Source: Sphingorhabdus sp. EL138
GTDB taxonomy: Bacteria; Pseudomonadota; Alphaproteobacteria; Sphingomonadales; Sphingomonadaceae
Assembly: GCF_945862485.1 (NCBI RefSeq)
Contig: NZ_CAMAYF010000008.1
Span: 16,952-80,951 of the forward strand
Length of the DNA stretch: 64,000 bases
Direction of reading: 5' to 3'
Below are positions 17,668 through 26,101 of the stretch, piece by piece; position 1 is the first letter of the stretch; each line of letters begins with the position of its first letter. Both the position numbers and the translations under genes were made by a program. The notes under the pieces were generated by a model. The model did no database searches, was not told where the DNA came from, and saw only the letters and a list, made by a program, of their open reading frames with translations.

Positions 17668-18955
17668 ACCTCGCGGTGCGGGACGCCTTTAACCAGTCTT
17701 TCTGATACGCTTCCACTTCACGCAATGCGGCAAAAACCGTCATGTCGGGTGCTATGCGGCCGGTGCGGCCGAGGGCGTAGATCTGGCTATAAAACCAATA
17801 TTGCGTGGCAAATCCCTCCATGCTGCGCACCATCTTGATCTTGCGTAAGCTTGAAAGCCATTCAGGCAGCAGCTTCAATTGGTTTTCGACCTTGGGTAAC
17901 ATCGCCATACCACCGAGCAGCCTCTTTGGCGCTTCAGGCATTACGCATAATGGCCGGGCAAGGCCGATGACGTCGGCGCCGCCGTTGCGCAACGCTTGTT
18001 CCATTGCCGATGCGCTCCGGAAGCCGCCTGTCACCATCAAGGGTATTTTTAACTCGGCCTTCATCGCTTGAGCGAAATCTACGAAATAAGCTTCGCGGGA
18101 GAGCGTGGTGTCGGCCACATTCTGGGCCTCTTCCTCCTCCAAGCCTTGAATGCCAAGCAGCTTGGGTTGCTCATAGGTGCCACCAGAAATCTCGATCAGA
18201 TCCACACCCGCGTCCTGCAACCATCGGGCTACTTGAAGGCTGTCCTCAAAGGCAAAGCCGCCGCGCTGGAAATCTGCGCTGTTCAATTTGACAGAAATGG
18301 GGAATTCTGGGCCCACCAAAGTGCGCACAGTGTTTATCGTGAACATCAGGAAACGAGCACGATTCACAAGGCTGCCGCCCCAGCGGTCGGTGCGTTGGTT
18401 CGACCGTGGGCTTAAGAATTGCGATATCAGATAGCCATGTGCCGCATGAATTTGAACGCCTGTAAATCCGCCATTTTTGCAATGTAATGCGGCCTGTCCA
18501 AAGCGGCCAATGAGGTTCAGAATTTCGTCCTCCGTTAAGGCGACAGGCGTACCAAATTGTCCACCGGGCAACCCTAGCTTGACCGCAGACGGTGCCTTGG
18601 GACGCGGGTTAACCGCGCGCATCGTCTGCCGTCCGGCATGGCTGATTTGTGCCCAGAAATGATTGCCGTTGCGGGTCGCTGCCTTTGTCCAGAATTGGAG
18701 GGCTGTCATCATCTCGGTGTCTGGATGTCCTTCAAAAAAGACGTTGCCTGGGCGCTCGAGATGGTCCGCATCAATGTGGATATTGCCCGAAATATGCAGG
18801 CCAGCACCGCCATCCGACCAAATGCCATATAGGCGCTGCAATTCAGGTGTCGGACGACCCAATGGGTCCGCAAGTCCCTCGGTCATCGCGGCCTTTGCGA
18901 TGCGGTTGTTTAGCACTGCCCCGCAAGGCAGCTTCAGTGTGTTGCTTAATCTCAC
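17663..18955 (-). CDS. NADH:flavin oxidoreductase, old yellow enzyme family
   Basis: A 430-residue TIM-barrel flavoprotein. FMN/substrate landmarks are FWAQISHAGRQT, GVQIHAAHGYLISQFLSP (the H-A-A-H-G-Y-L motif) and RSNQRTDRWGGS. The C-terminal part has GGADVIGLARPL. It resembles the single-domain group related to the N-terminal half of 2,4-dienoyl-CoA reductase. The likely reaction is reduction of an activated C=C bond; the substrate is unknown. The start is GTG 18955, overlapping the lipoprotein stop as GTGA, so the two genes are coupled. Confidence 0.87.
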   Translation of the reverse strand: MRLSNTLKLPCGAVLNNRIAKAAMTEGLADPLGRPTPELQRLYGIWSDGGAGLHISGNIHIDADHLERPGNVFFEGHPDTEMMTALQFWTKAATRNGNHFWAQISHAGRQTMRAVNPRPKAPSAVKLGLPGGQFGTPVALTEDEILNLIGRFGQAALHCKNGGFTGVQIHAAHGYLISQFLSPRSNQRTDRWGGSLVNRARFLMFTINTVRTLVGPEFPISVKLNSADFQRGGFAFEDSLQVARWLQDAGVDLIEISGGTYEQPKLLGIQGLEEEEAQNVADTTLSREAYFVDFAQAMKAELKIPLMVTGGFRSASAMEQALRNGGADVIGLARPLCVMPEAPKRLLGGMAMLPKVENQLKLLPEWLSSLRKIKMVRSMEGFATQYWFYSQIYALGRTGRIAPDMTVFAALREVEAYQKDWLKASRTARS

Positions 18956-19236
18956 TGGGACTCGCCGGATGCTTCGATTTTTGCCTTATCTGGGGCATCG
19001 GGTTTGGCTGGGGCAGCTTCTCGGCTGGCGGTGGGTGCCGAAATATTAGCGCCAGACTGACCTGTTGCGTCGTCAACGACTTCGTCCGTGTTGATCATGT
19101 CGTCGCTGATCGTGCCCTCTAGACTGTCGAGATTATCCATGCGCGTTTCGGTGGCCTGACTATCTTCCTGCGAACTGCCGCATGCGGACAGCAGCAGCAT
19201 CATGGCAAAGGCAGGCGTGAAGTTGCAAAAGCGCAT
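18952..19236 (-). CDS. Small putative lipoprotein
   Basis: A 94-residue protein with a signal sequence ending in lipobox LLSACGSS (Cys at about residue 19). The rest is short, acidic and low complexity (many D, E, S, A, ending PDKAKIEASGESQ), with no recognisable fold. It is encoded between lipB and the oxidoreductase and overlaps the latter's start by 4 nt. Function unknown. The lipobox and coupling support a real gene. Confidence 0.7.
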   Translation of the reverse strand: MRFCNFTPAFAMMLLLSACGSSQEDSQATETRMDNLDSLEGTISDDMINTDEVVDDATGQSGANISAPTASREAAPAKPDAPDKAKIEASGESQ

Positions 19237-19251
19237 AACATCCTCGTTGGT

Positions 19252-19929
19252 CTAACTCGGCGCATCCGTACAATTTTCACCCGTTTTCGCAAGACTATTG
19301 AGAAAATCGGGGAAAGTGGACAGCAATGCGGCGTCAAAATCAGATAAGGTGGCATCAATGCCTAACGCGGCGAGGCTGGTCACCGGAAACTCCGCTATTC
19401 CGCAGGGCACGATGCCGGCAAAATGGCTTAGATCAGGGGAAATATTGACGGCAAAGCCATGCATCGTGACCCATTTGCGAATGCGCACGCCAATCGCGCC
19501 AATTTTCGCCTCTTGGCCATCGGGCGTGTCACACCAAATGCCGATGCGCCCTTCGGCGCGGCGAGCTTTGATACCAAAATGGCCAAGCGCTTTTATCACC
19601 CAGCCTTCAAGTGCATGGACGTAGCAGCGGACATCCTTCCCGTGGCGGGCAAGGTCCAATAGGACATAGCCAACGCGCTGGCCCGGACCATGGTAGGTGT
19701 ATCGCCCGCCGCGCCCCGTGTCATAGATTGGAAATTGCTGGCTCAACAGCTCTGCGGGGTCCGCACTGGTACCGCTGGTGTATAAGGGCGGGTGTTCCAG
19801 CAGCCAGATCAGCTCTCTGGCGTTGTTATCACGTATAGCCGCCTGTAACGCTTCCATACGCTTTAGTGCATCGGGATAGGGTGTCAGGCCCGTTGTTATG
19901 TCCCAGTCTATATTGTGATCCTCAATCAT
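19252..19929 (-). CDS. lipB: Octanoyl-[ACP]:protein N-octanoyltransferase LipB
   Basis: The start is placed at ATG 19929 ([10 protein letters not shown], 225 residues), which has AAAGGA 7-8 nt upstream; the ORF-track start adds 12 residues. Diagnostic segments are [13 protein letters not shown], the catalytic lysine region [18 protein letters not shown], and the acyl-thioester cysteine in FAGIVPCGI. It transfers octanoyl from ACP to the lipoyl domains of dehydrogenase complexes, the first step of endogenous lipoate synthesis. It is divergent from the membrane-protein gene. Confidence 0.94.
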   Translation of the reverse strand: MIEDHNIDWDITTGLTPYPDALKRMEALQAAIRDNNARELIWLLEHPPLYTSGTSADPAELLSQQFPIYDTGRGGRYTYHGPGQRVGYVLLDLARHGKDVRCYVHALEGWVIKALGHFGIKARRAEGRIGIWCDTPDGQEAKIGAIGVRIRKWVTMHGFAVNISPDLSHFAGIVPCGIAEFPVTSLAALGIDATLSDFDAALLSTFPDFLNSLAKTGENCTDAPS

Positions 19930-20008
19930 GATGCGTCCTTTAGCATGGAGCAAGCGGCTTGCCACCGCATATGTCTGCCTCTACGCCGCGCATAGCTGAG
20001 GAGATTTT

Positions 20009-20752
20009 ATGCCAAAGAAGCTTGATTATCGCGCTGTGTGGACTGACGCGCGAGCTTTGCTTGCAGCGCATAAAGAGGCCATTGCCGCAATTGCAGGCTT
20101 CTTCATTTTCATGTCGGCATGGATTTCGGCGTTTCTCGTGCCGCCGCTCATTGTTGAAAATCTGGACGATAGAAATCAGACCATATTGGAAATCAGCCGC
20201 TATTTCGAAGCCAACTGGCGCGTTCTTGTGCCGACGATGTTGGTAACCACATATGGCAGCCTGTCTCTGTATGTGCTGATGTCGGGCCGTCGCTTGGAAA
20301 AAGTGGGACATGCTCTTCGAATCGCAGCGGCATTATTCTTCCCGTATTTGCTGGCAAGCTTGCTGGTTGGCTGGGCCACTTTGGCAGGATTTTTTATGTT
20401 GATCATACCCGGCCTGTATCTTTCTGGCCGCTTTGCAATATTGCCCGCCGTCATCGCGCAGGATGTTAAGGGCGGGGTCAACAGTTCCGTCATCCGGACG
20501 TGGCGCGTAACCAGTAACTGCGGTTGGGCGATCCTATTTTTGATGCTCTTCGTCGCCGTTATATTGCGCATTTTCTCAGGTGTGGCCGATGCCGCGATCG
20601 TCGCTATTTGCCAGTCCATCGCTGGCGAAGGCGGTGTCCCGATTGTCGAGTCCGCCGTAAAGGCGCTGTTTGTCACTTTGGAGGCCGTGGCTTTCATAGT
20701 GATGCTGGTTGCCGTCAACCGACAGCTTTCAGCGCAGACAGCTAGGTCCTGA
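20009..20752 (+). CDS. Multi-pass membrane protein of unknown function
   Basis: A 247-residue protein with GAGGAG 5 nt before the ATG. About five hydrophobic segments are visible: around residues 27-50, 75-90, 110-145, 170-195 and 215-238. There is a central GWATLAGFFMLIIPGLYLSGRFAI motif; this PGLYLSGRF-like element is seen in YciC/UPF0259-type and related integral membrane proteins. No catalytic signature is seen. It converges on the GNAT gene, and its TGA lies within the second copy of the 18-bp repeat. Confidence 0.75.
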   Translation: MPKKLDYRAVWTDARALLAAHKEAIAAIAGFFIFMSAWISAFLVPPLIVENLDDRNQTILEISRYFEANWRVLVPTMLVTTYGSLSLYVLMSGRRLEKVGHALRIAAALFFPYLLASLLVGWATLAGFFMLIIPGLYLSGRFAILPAVIAQDVKGGVNSSVIRTWRVTSNCGWAILFLMLFVAVILRIFSGVADAAIVAICQSIAGEGGVPIVESAVKALFVTLEAVAFIVMLVAVNRQLSAQTARS

Positions 20753-20759
20753 CCCTAAG
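20742..20759. repeat. 18-bp sequence shared with a second convergent junction (copy 2)
   Basis: Identical to 17650-17667. Here the plus-strand gene uses TGA (20750-20752) within the string, a different frame from copy 1, while the minus-strand GNAT gene again uses the CTA complement as its stop. The sequence, and not one shared reading frame, is therefore what is conserved. Confidence 0.75.
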
Positions 20760-21342
20760 CAATAATCGGGATATGTGGCGCAGCATCGCGCGGGATGAGA
20801 CCATTAAGGCGCGGATCGGGGAAGGTTTCCAACTGCCGTTGATAGGCGGTGAAACCGGACCTCTGGTAAAAGGACAGCGCATGGGGACCGTCAAGCGTAC
20901 ATGTGTGCACCCACATCCGCTGAACGCTGGCCACCGCCCAGCCCATCTGTAGCGCCATCGCCATTAGCCATTTGCCATGACCCTTGCCTGTCAGCTCTGG
21001 CACAAGGCCGAAAAAGGCAATCTCGCATTGTCCGGCCTGCCGGAAATCAAGCTCCAATATTCCGACCTCAATTCCGCGCCGGTCCAGAACGGCCCAGATA
21101 CGCACGGCCGAGTCGTGGATGATGAGCAACAGGTCGGTGTCATTAAGCGCCAGTCGGGAGAACCAAAGCCATGGTTCGCCAATGCGGCGATATAGCGTGC
21201 GGTATGTATCTGCCGTTGGCGCTTGCCAACTTTCCAACCGCAGTTCTGACGCTGGTAGCGGCCGCAAGGGCGGGCGGCGCGTCATTTCCAACGATGTGAC
21301 AATTGCAGCAAGTTCGCCATGGGTAATGGGGCTAAACACCAT
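20755..21342 (-). CDS. GNAT family N-acetyltransferase
   Basis: A 195-residue protein with an acetyl-CoA binding motif A (FFGLVPELTGKGHGKWLM), where GKGHGKW is the pyrophosphate loop. A beta strand (VGILELDF) precedes it and the motif B region (VHTCTLDGPHALSFYQRSGF) follows. This is the canonical GNAT order. The acceptor is unknown. It is probably co-oriented with hemF and trmL (6 nt after the hemF stop), so it may be the distal gene of that transcript. Confidence 0.85.
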   Translation of the reverse strand: MVFSPITHGELAAIVTSLEMTRRPPLRPLPASELRLESWQAPTADTYRTLYRRIGEPWLWFSRLALNDTDLLLIIHDSAVRIWAVLDRRGIEVGILELDFRQAGQCEIAFFGLVPELTGKGHGKWLMAMALQMGWAVASVQRMWVHTCTLDGPHALSFYQRSGFTAYQRQLETFPDPRLNGLIPRDAAPHIPIIA

Positions 21343-21348
21343 CTGGGG

Positions 21349-22206
21349 TTAGGCCCATACCACTTCGGGCGGCAGGCTCATCAATATCGCATCGACATTT
21401 CCGCCGGTCTTCAATCCAAAGGTCGTGCCGCGATCATATACCAAGTTAAACTCGGCATAGAGACCACGCCAGCGCAATTGCGCCTGCTTTTCTTCGGCAC
21501 TGAAGGGTTGGTTCATGCGGCGGCGGACGAGTTTTGGAAAGATGTCGAGGAAAGAGTTGCCGACATCGCGGGTGAACGCGAAATTCTGTTCAAACAAAGC
21601 GTCGCTGGTGTTTTCGAGATGATCGTAGAATATTCCGCCAACGCCGCGATGGACGTTGCGATGCGGAATCCAGAAATAATCCTCCGCCCATTTGCGATAA
21701 CGTTCATACACATCGGGGCCATAAGGCGTGCAGGTAGCACGAAAACGTGCGTGGAATTCCTCGGTGTCTTCTACATAGGGGATTGGTGGATTGAGATCCG
21801 CACCGCCGCCAAACCAGCTTTTTGTGGTGACGAGGTAACGCGTGTTCATATGTACTGCAGGCACATGTGGATTCGCCATATGCGCGACGAGACTGATGCC
21901 CGTGGCGAAGAAATTGGGGTCTTCGGCTGCACCATGAATGGTTTTGGCAAATTCGGGGTTGAAGCTGCCACCGACGGTCGACACATTTACGCCGACTTTC
22001 TCGAAAACCTTGCCCTTCATCACGCCGCGGACACCGCCACCACCGGGGGAGCCATCATGGTCGTTGCGATCCCATGGGGTATATTCGAACGACGCATCGG
22101 ACCCAGCTTCGCGCTCGATCGCTTCGAAGGAAGCGCAAATGCTGTCGCGGAGCAATTCGAACCATGTCCGTGCGGCCTGTTGGCGTTGATCTAATATCAG
22201 GGTCAT
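21349..22206 (-). CDS. hemF: Oxygen-dependent coproporphyrinogen III oxidase
   Basis: A 285-residue protein with family signatures GGGVRGVMKGKVFEKVGVN, FFATGISLVAHMANPHVPAV, HMNTRYL, WFGGGADLNP and RGVGGIFYD. It converts coproporphyrinogen III to protoporphyrinogen IX using O2, in the cytosol, in haem synthesis. That fits an aerobe, and the bc1 genes lie nearby. The trmL stop overlaps its start by 4 nt. Confidence 0.95.
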   Translation of the reverse strand: MTLILDQRQQAARTWFELLRDSICASFEAIEREAGSDASFEYTPWDRNDHDGSPGGGGVRGVMKGKVFEKVGVNVSTVGGSFNPEFAKTIHGAAEDPNFFATGISLVAHMANPHVPAVHMNTRYLVTTKSWFGGGADLNPPIPYVEDTEEFHARFRATCTPYGPDVYERYRKWAEDYFWIPHRNVHRGVGGIFYDHLENTSDALFEQNFAFTRDVGNSFLDIFPKLVRRRMNQPFSAEEKQAQLRWRGLYAEFNLVYDRGTTFGLKTGGNVDAILMSLPPEVVWA

Positions 22207-22664
22207 TTCTCGCCTCTTGGGAATGAATGGGTCTGTCTAAGACCTTCTGCCAAAGCGATGCCAGCCGATACCGAAATGTTCAAGGATCGAAATCCTGTTG
22301 CCATAGGAATACAGACGCGCGCGTCGGCGCGTGCATGCACTTCAGGTGGCGCCCCTTTGCTTTCGGATCCCATGAGAATGATGTCATCAGGTCGAAATGC
22401 GAACTGTGGAAGCGGGGTAGACGCCTTGCTAGACATTAAGACAATCCGCGCGCCGTCTAAGGTTTCGAGAAAGGCCGACCAGTCGACATGACGTTGGATC
22501 TGGACATGGTCCATATAATCCATGCCTGAACGCTTTAGCGCGCGTTCCGAGAAAGCAAAGCCGCAAGGCTCGATGATATCGCAGATGACGCCAAAGCAAG
22601 CCGACGTGCGTAAAACCGCGCCGACATTCCCCGCCATGTCCGGCTGATACAGCGCAATGCGCAT
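22203..22664 (-). CDS. trmL: tRNA (cytidine/uridine-34 2'-O)-methyltransferase TrmL (SpoU/SPOUT)
   Basis: A 153-residue minimal SPOUT methyltransferase. Motif 1 is MAGNVGAVLRTSACFG, motif 2 is ILMGSESKGAP, and motif 3 is IPMATGFRSLNISVSAGIAL, with the knotted SAM site. At this length, without an N-terminal RNA-binding domain, it matches TrmL, which methylates the wobble ribose of tRNA-Leu isoacceptors. It is translationally coupled to hemF by a 4-nt overlap. Confidence 0.92.
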   Translation of the reverse strand: MRIALYQPDMAGNVGAVLRTSACFGVICDIIEPCGFAFSERALKRSGMDYMDHVQIQRHVDWSAFLETLDGARIVLMSSKASTPLPQFAFRPDDIILMGSESKGAPPEVHARADARVCIPMATGFRSLNISVSAGIALAEGLRQTHSFPRGEK

Positions 22665-22763
22665 AACGAACTCCCTGCTAAAATTTACACGGTCTGGTTA
22701 GCGCGCAACATATAGCGCAGGCAACCATATGAGGTGCATGATGGGCTTATGAGGAAAGAATGT

Positions 22764-22837
22764 TGGAGCGGGTAAGGGGAATCGAACCCCTCTAGCTAGC
22801 TTGGAAGGCTAGTGCATTACCACTATGCTATACCCGC
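22764..22837 (-). tRNA. tRNA-Gly (anticodon TCC)
   Basis: The reverse complement folds as a standard 74-nt tRNA with encoded CCA. The acceptor stem is GCGGGTA/TACCCGC, the D arm AGCATAGTGGTAATGC, the anticodon loop CTTCCAA (TCC = Gly), and the T arm GAGGGGTTCGATTCCCCTT. It lies between trmL and the bc1 operon. Confidence 0.96.
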
Positions 22838-22910
22838 GACGGACCCAATGGCCGCTTTGAGCGCCGCTATTGCCATTATCCGGCCAAAGCGTCAACGCCC
22901 TGATTGCAAA

Positions 22911-22935
22911 AGAAAGGGCCGCAAAAGCGGCCCCT
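22911..22935 (-). terminator. Rho-independent terminator of the petABC operon
   Basis: On the minus strand GGGCCGC-TTTT-GCGGCCC forms a perfect 7-bp GC-rich stem (22916-22933) followed by TTTCTTTT. It begins 24 nt after the cytochrome c1 stop. Confidence 0.88.
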
Positions 22936-22956
22936 TCTAAAATCGGTGTCACACTA

Positions 22957-23820
22957 TCAGTGTTTCTTGTCTGCCCAAATGGTCCTGTAGGACATCCACG
23001 CAAGCACGGTGAAGATGATTAGGAAGCCCAAAGCTGCCCAACCTGCACTTTTACGGTTTTCCATCTTTGGCTCTGCGGTCCATGCCAAGAATGCAGACAC
23101 GTCTTTCGCCATCTGCTCTTTGGTGGCCTTTGTACCATCATCATAGGTTACCTGATCATCACCCGCAATCGGGTTGGCCATCGCGATGTTCAGGTTTGCA
23201 AACCATGGGTTGAAGTGCAAACCGGGGGACGTCGCAGCTTCAGGGAATTCCTTCAGCAACTCTTTGCCTTCCGCGTTCTTGTAACCCGCTTGATTGCGGT
23301 AGCCCATCAACAAGGAATATACATAGGCCGTGCCATCGGCGCGCGCCTTAGTGATCAGCGAAAGGTCAGGTGGAAGCGCATTATTGTTGGCCGCACGTGC
23401 CGCAACTTCATTCGCAAATGGCGAAGGAATCTTGTCGGCAGGAATGGCAGGCCGTGTGGCCGCTTCTCCCGTTTCAGGGTTAATGCTCGGAACTTCGGTC
23501 TTCCAAGCCTTGGCCAGGGCCTTCACTTGTTCTTCATTGTATCCCAATGCCCCGAAATCACGAAAGGCAACAAGATTGAGGCTGTGGCACGCCGCGCATA
23601 CTTCGGAATATACCTTCAATCCGCGCTGTAACTGGCCACGGTCAAACTTGCCGAACGGACCATCATGCGCAAAGCTGACGGCAAGTGGCGTTTCGTGAAA
23701 CTCATGCTCAGCCGTGGGCTGCTCAGGTTCCTGAATAGCCTTGATAACGGTGTCCCCAAGGCCGAGCAAAAGCATGCCGCTGAAAAACAGGCCTACTAAA
23801 AAAGCAACTAAACGAACCAT
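22957..23820 (-). CDS. petC: Cytochrome c1 of the bc1 complex
   Basis: A 287-residue protein with an N-terminal signal or anchor (VAFLVGLFFSGMLLLGLG). The covalent haem site is CAACH at residues 75-79, and the axial Met region is NIAMANPIAGDDQV. A C-terminal membrane anchor follows (WAALGFLIIFTVLAWMSYRTIW). It accepts electrons from the Rieske protein and passes them to soluble or membrane cytochrome c. It is the last gene of petABC and ends just before a strong terminator. Confidence 0.95.
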   Translation of the reverse strand: MVRLVAFLVGLFFSGMLLLGLGDTVIKAIQEPEQPTAEHEFHETPLAVSFAHDGPFGKFDRGQLQRGLKVYSEVCAACHSLNLVAFRDFGALGYNEEQVKALAKAWKTEVPSINPETGEAATRPAIPADKIPSPFANEVAARAANNNALPPDLSLITKARADGTAYVYSLLMGYRNQAGYKNAEGKELLKEFPEAATSPGLHFNPWFANLNIAMANPIAGDDQVTYDDGTKATKEQMAKDVSAFLAWTAEPKMENRKSAGWAALGFLIIFTVLAWMSYRTIWADKKH

Positions 23821-23838
23821 GATACTGCTTTCCCTGTT

Positions 23839-25134
23839 TTACGCAGCCGCTGTTTCAAGCGGTTTGCCGGTGACAGATTCGGTGATTGAATTTGGCAGCG
23901 GAAGCGGCCTTTCAATGCGCGAAACGATTGGCAAGATGATCAAGAAATGGGCGAAATAATATGCCGCCGCAATCTGGCTGAGAATAACCCACTGGGCATA
24001 AGGCGGTTTCCCGCCGCAATAGGTCAATAAAACGATGCACGGGATTAGGCCAAACCAGAAAAACTTGCGGAACAGCGGGCGGTAATGCCCTGAACGCACG
24101 GGTGATGTGTCCAGCCAAGGCAAGAAGAACAACAGCAGGATCGAACCGAACATCGCAAGCACGCCCATTAACTTGGCTTCGATGATGATAATCCCCGTGA
24201 ATGGAATGCCAAAGTCGACGGTAAACGCCTTCAAAATTGCATAGAATGGCAAGAAATACCATTCAGGCACAATGTGCGCTGGCGTCGATAGCGGGTTAGC
24301 CGGAATATAATTGTCAGGATGACCCAACATATTCGGCGCAAAGAAGGTTACGGCGACGAAGAAGATCAAGAAGATCCCAAGACCGAAGCCGTCCTTTGCA
24401 GTGTAATAAGGATGGAACGGAACGGTGTCTTGTTCACCCTTTACGCTTACGCCTGTTGGGTTCGATGAGCCTGGAATATGCAATGCCCAAACGTGCAGGA
24501 TGATGACGCCTGCAATCACGAAAGGCATCAAATAGTGCAGCGAAAAGAAGCGGTTCAGCGCAGCTTGGTCTGGCGCAAAGCCGCCTAGGAGCCACTGACG
24601 CAATGGCTCCCCTACCAACGGAATGGCGGAGAAGAAGCCAGTGATAACCTGCGCCCCCCAGAAGCTCATTTGGCCCCATGGCAGAACATAACCCATGAAG
24701 GCGGTCGCCATCATCAACAGGAAGATGGTAACACCCAACAGCCAAATCATTTCCCGTGGCGCTTTATACGAACCGTAGAAAAGTCCGCGGAAAATGTGGA
24801 TATAGACAACGATGAAGAAGAAGCTCGCGCCGTTCATGTGTGCATAGCGGATAAACCAGCCGGAGTTCACGTCGCGCATGATATGCTCAACGCTGTTGAA
24901 CGCACCGTCCACGCTTGCATAATAATGCATGGCAAGAATAATGCCGGTTACAATCTGGATTACCAAAGCGACGCCCGCAAGGACGCCGAAGTTCCAGAAA
25001 TAATTGAGGTTGCGCGGAACCGGATATCCGGCGCCAACGGCGTTATAGACCAAGCGCGGCAAGGGCAGGCGTTCATCGACCCACTTACTTACTGTGCCTT
25101 GCGGCTTATACTCTTGTGCCCAAGGGAAGCTCAT
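23839..25134 (-). CDS. petB: Cytochrome b of the bc1 complex
   Basis: A 431-residue integral membrane protein. Haem-ligating histidines lie in the second helix ([20 protein letters not shown] region) and the fourth ([20 protein letters not shown]). The quinol-site PEWY motif is present in [18 protein letters not shown], as are [13 protein letters not shown] and the extra C-terminal helices of long alphaproteobacterial cytochrome b. GAGGAG precedes the ATG. It catalyses quinol oxidation and quinone reduction in the Q cycle, and forms an operon with the Rieske and c1 genes. Confidence 0.96.
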   Translation of the reverse strand: MSFPWAQEYKPQGTVSKWVDERLPLPRLVYNAVGAGYPVPRNLNYFWNFGVLAGVALVIQIVTGIILAMHYYASVDGAFNSVEHIMRDVNSGWFIRYAHMNGASFFFIVVYIHIFRGLFYGSYKAPREMIWLLGVTIFLLMMATAFMGYVLPWGQMSFWGAQVITGFFSAIPLVGEPLRQWLLGGFAPDQAALNRFFSLHYLMPFVIAGVIILHVWALHIPGSSNPTGVSVKGEQDTVPFHPYYTAKDGFGLGIFLIFFVAVTFFAPNMLGHPDNYIPANPLSTPAHIVPEWYFLPFYAILKAFTVDFGIPFTGIIIIEAKLMGVLAMFGSILLLFFLPWLDTSPVRSGHYRPLFRKFFWFGLIPCIVLLTYCGGKPPYAQWVILSQIAAAYYFAHFLIILPIVSRIERPLPLPNSITESVTGKPLETAAA

Positions 25135-25148
25135 TACGTTCTAGCTCC

Positions 25149-25817
25149 TCAACCGATTTTTACGACTGTGTCAGAAATGAATGCGAATTCCGGAACAACG
25201 AGGTTCGTCGGGGCTGGGCCCTTCCGGATACGTGCGGCGGTGTCATAATGCGATCCATGGCAAGGGCAGAAATAGCCGCCATACTCACCCTTAACTTCGC
25301 CAGCTGCGGCACCCAAAGGCACGCAGCCCAAATGGGTGCAGACGCCAAGGGTTATGAGCCAATTTTCTTTGCCGGGTTTCGTCCGTTCGGCAAGCGTTTC
25401 CGGATCGCGCAATGCGCCGACATCGACCTTATTGGCCTCTTCGATTTCGGCAGGTGTTAAATTGCGGATGAAGACGGGCTGCTTGCGCCAGCTGGTCTTG
25501 ATCGACTGTCCGGGCTGAATGGCGGCTACGTCGACTTCGATAGAAGCCAAGGCCAGAACGTCGGCGCTAGCGCTCATCTGTGATACCAAAGGCATTGCAA
25601 CGGCGGCCGCGCCTACGCCAGCGAAGCTGACGGTTGCGATGTGGATAAAGTCGCGGCGACGGACGCCTGGTATTTGACCGTTGTTATCAACGTGCAGATT
25701 TTCCGCAGGATTAGCGTCCGATGTTGCTTTATCCGCTTTTAAAGTGGCTGCAACGGCAGCCTTTGGCGCTTTTACCGGTTTTTTTCCGGTGCCTTTTGTT
25801 TTTTTGACTGTCGACAT
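25149..25817 (-). CDS. petA: Rieske iron-sulphur subunit of the bc1 complex, with a Lys/Ala-rich N-terminal extension
   Basis: A 222-residue protein. The [2Fe-2S] ligands are in CTHLGC and CPCHGSHYD, separated by the usual loop. The membrane anchor follows a twin-arginine signal RRRDFIHIATVSFAG at about residues 53-67. About 50 residues precede the RRR, rich in Lys, Ala and Thr (VKKTKGTGKKPVKAPKAAV). That is more than the short leader usual for the family, and is probably a disordered cytoplasmic tail. The start ATG 25817 has AGGGCAGG upstream, supporting translation of the extension. It accepts electrons from quinol at the Qo site. Confidence 0.94.
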   Translation of the reverse strand: MSTVKKTKGTGKKPVKAPKAAVAATLKADKATSDANPAENLHVDNNGQIPGVRRRDFIHIATVSFAGVGAAAVAMPLVSQMSASADVLALASIEVDVAAIQPGQSIKTSWRKQPVFIRNLTPAEIEEANKVDVGALRDPETLAERTKPGKENWLITLGVCTHLGCVPLGAAAGEVKGEYGGYFCPCHGSHYDTAARIRKGPAPTNLVVPEFAFISDTVVKIG

Positions 25818-26101
25818 AACCTGCCCTTTTTGCGTCGCGGAACTGAACCGCGCAATACCGTCGAAATCTTATCGCTCCAACCGCGTCCAGAAATCTGACG
25901 CGCGACAGGGGCGATTCAGCGGCCACATAGACGTCTTTCCAGTGATTTGCCAACAGGCAATTTGGGTGCCAATGTGGCAAATGACGCTGGCTGTGTTGCA
26001 TTTTACGAAACCAACGGAAATTCAGCGGTAACGCTTGCTACCGATAACATGTTACGCCTAAAGAGCGCAAAATTTATCCGATTATTGTTGGAGTATGACC
26101 C
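25818..26101. other. Divergent intergenic region petABC / aroG
   Basis: This 284-bp region separates the two divergent operons and must hold both promoters; neither matches the consensus well. It contains a perfect 10-bp palindrome TAACATGTTA at 26045-26054, 48 nt before the aroG ATG, and a nearby GGTA...TACC inverted pair. These could be an operator. No small ORF was convincing. Confidence 0.4.

Noticed and set aside
21319-22194. 291-residue plus-strand ORF
   Set aside because: Antisense shadow of hemF, which has clear family motifs on the minus strand.
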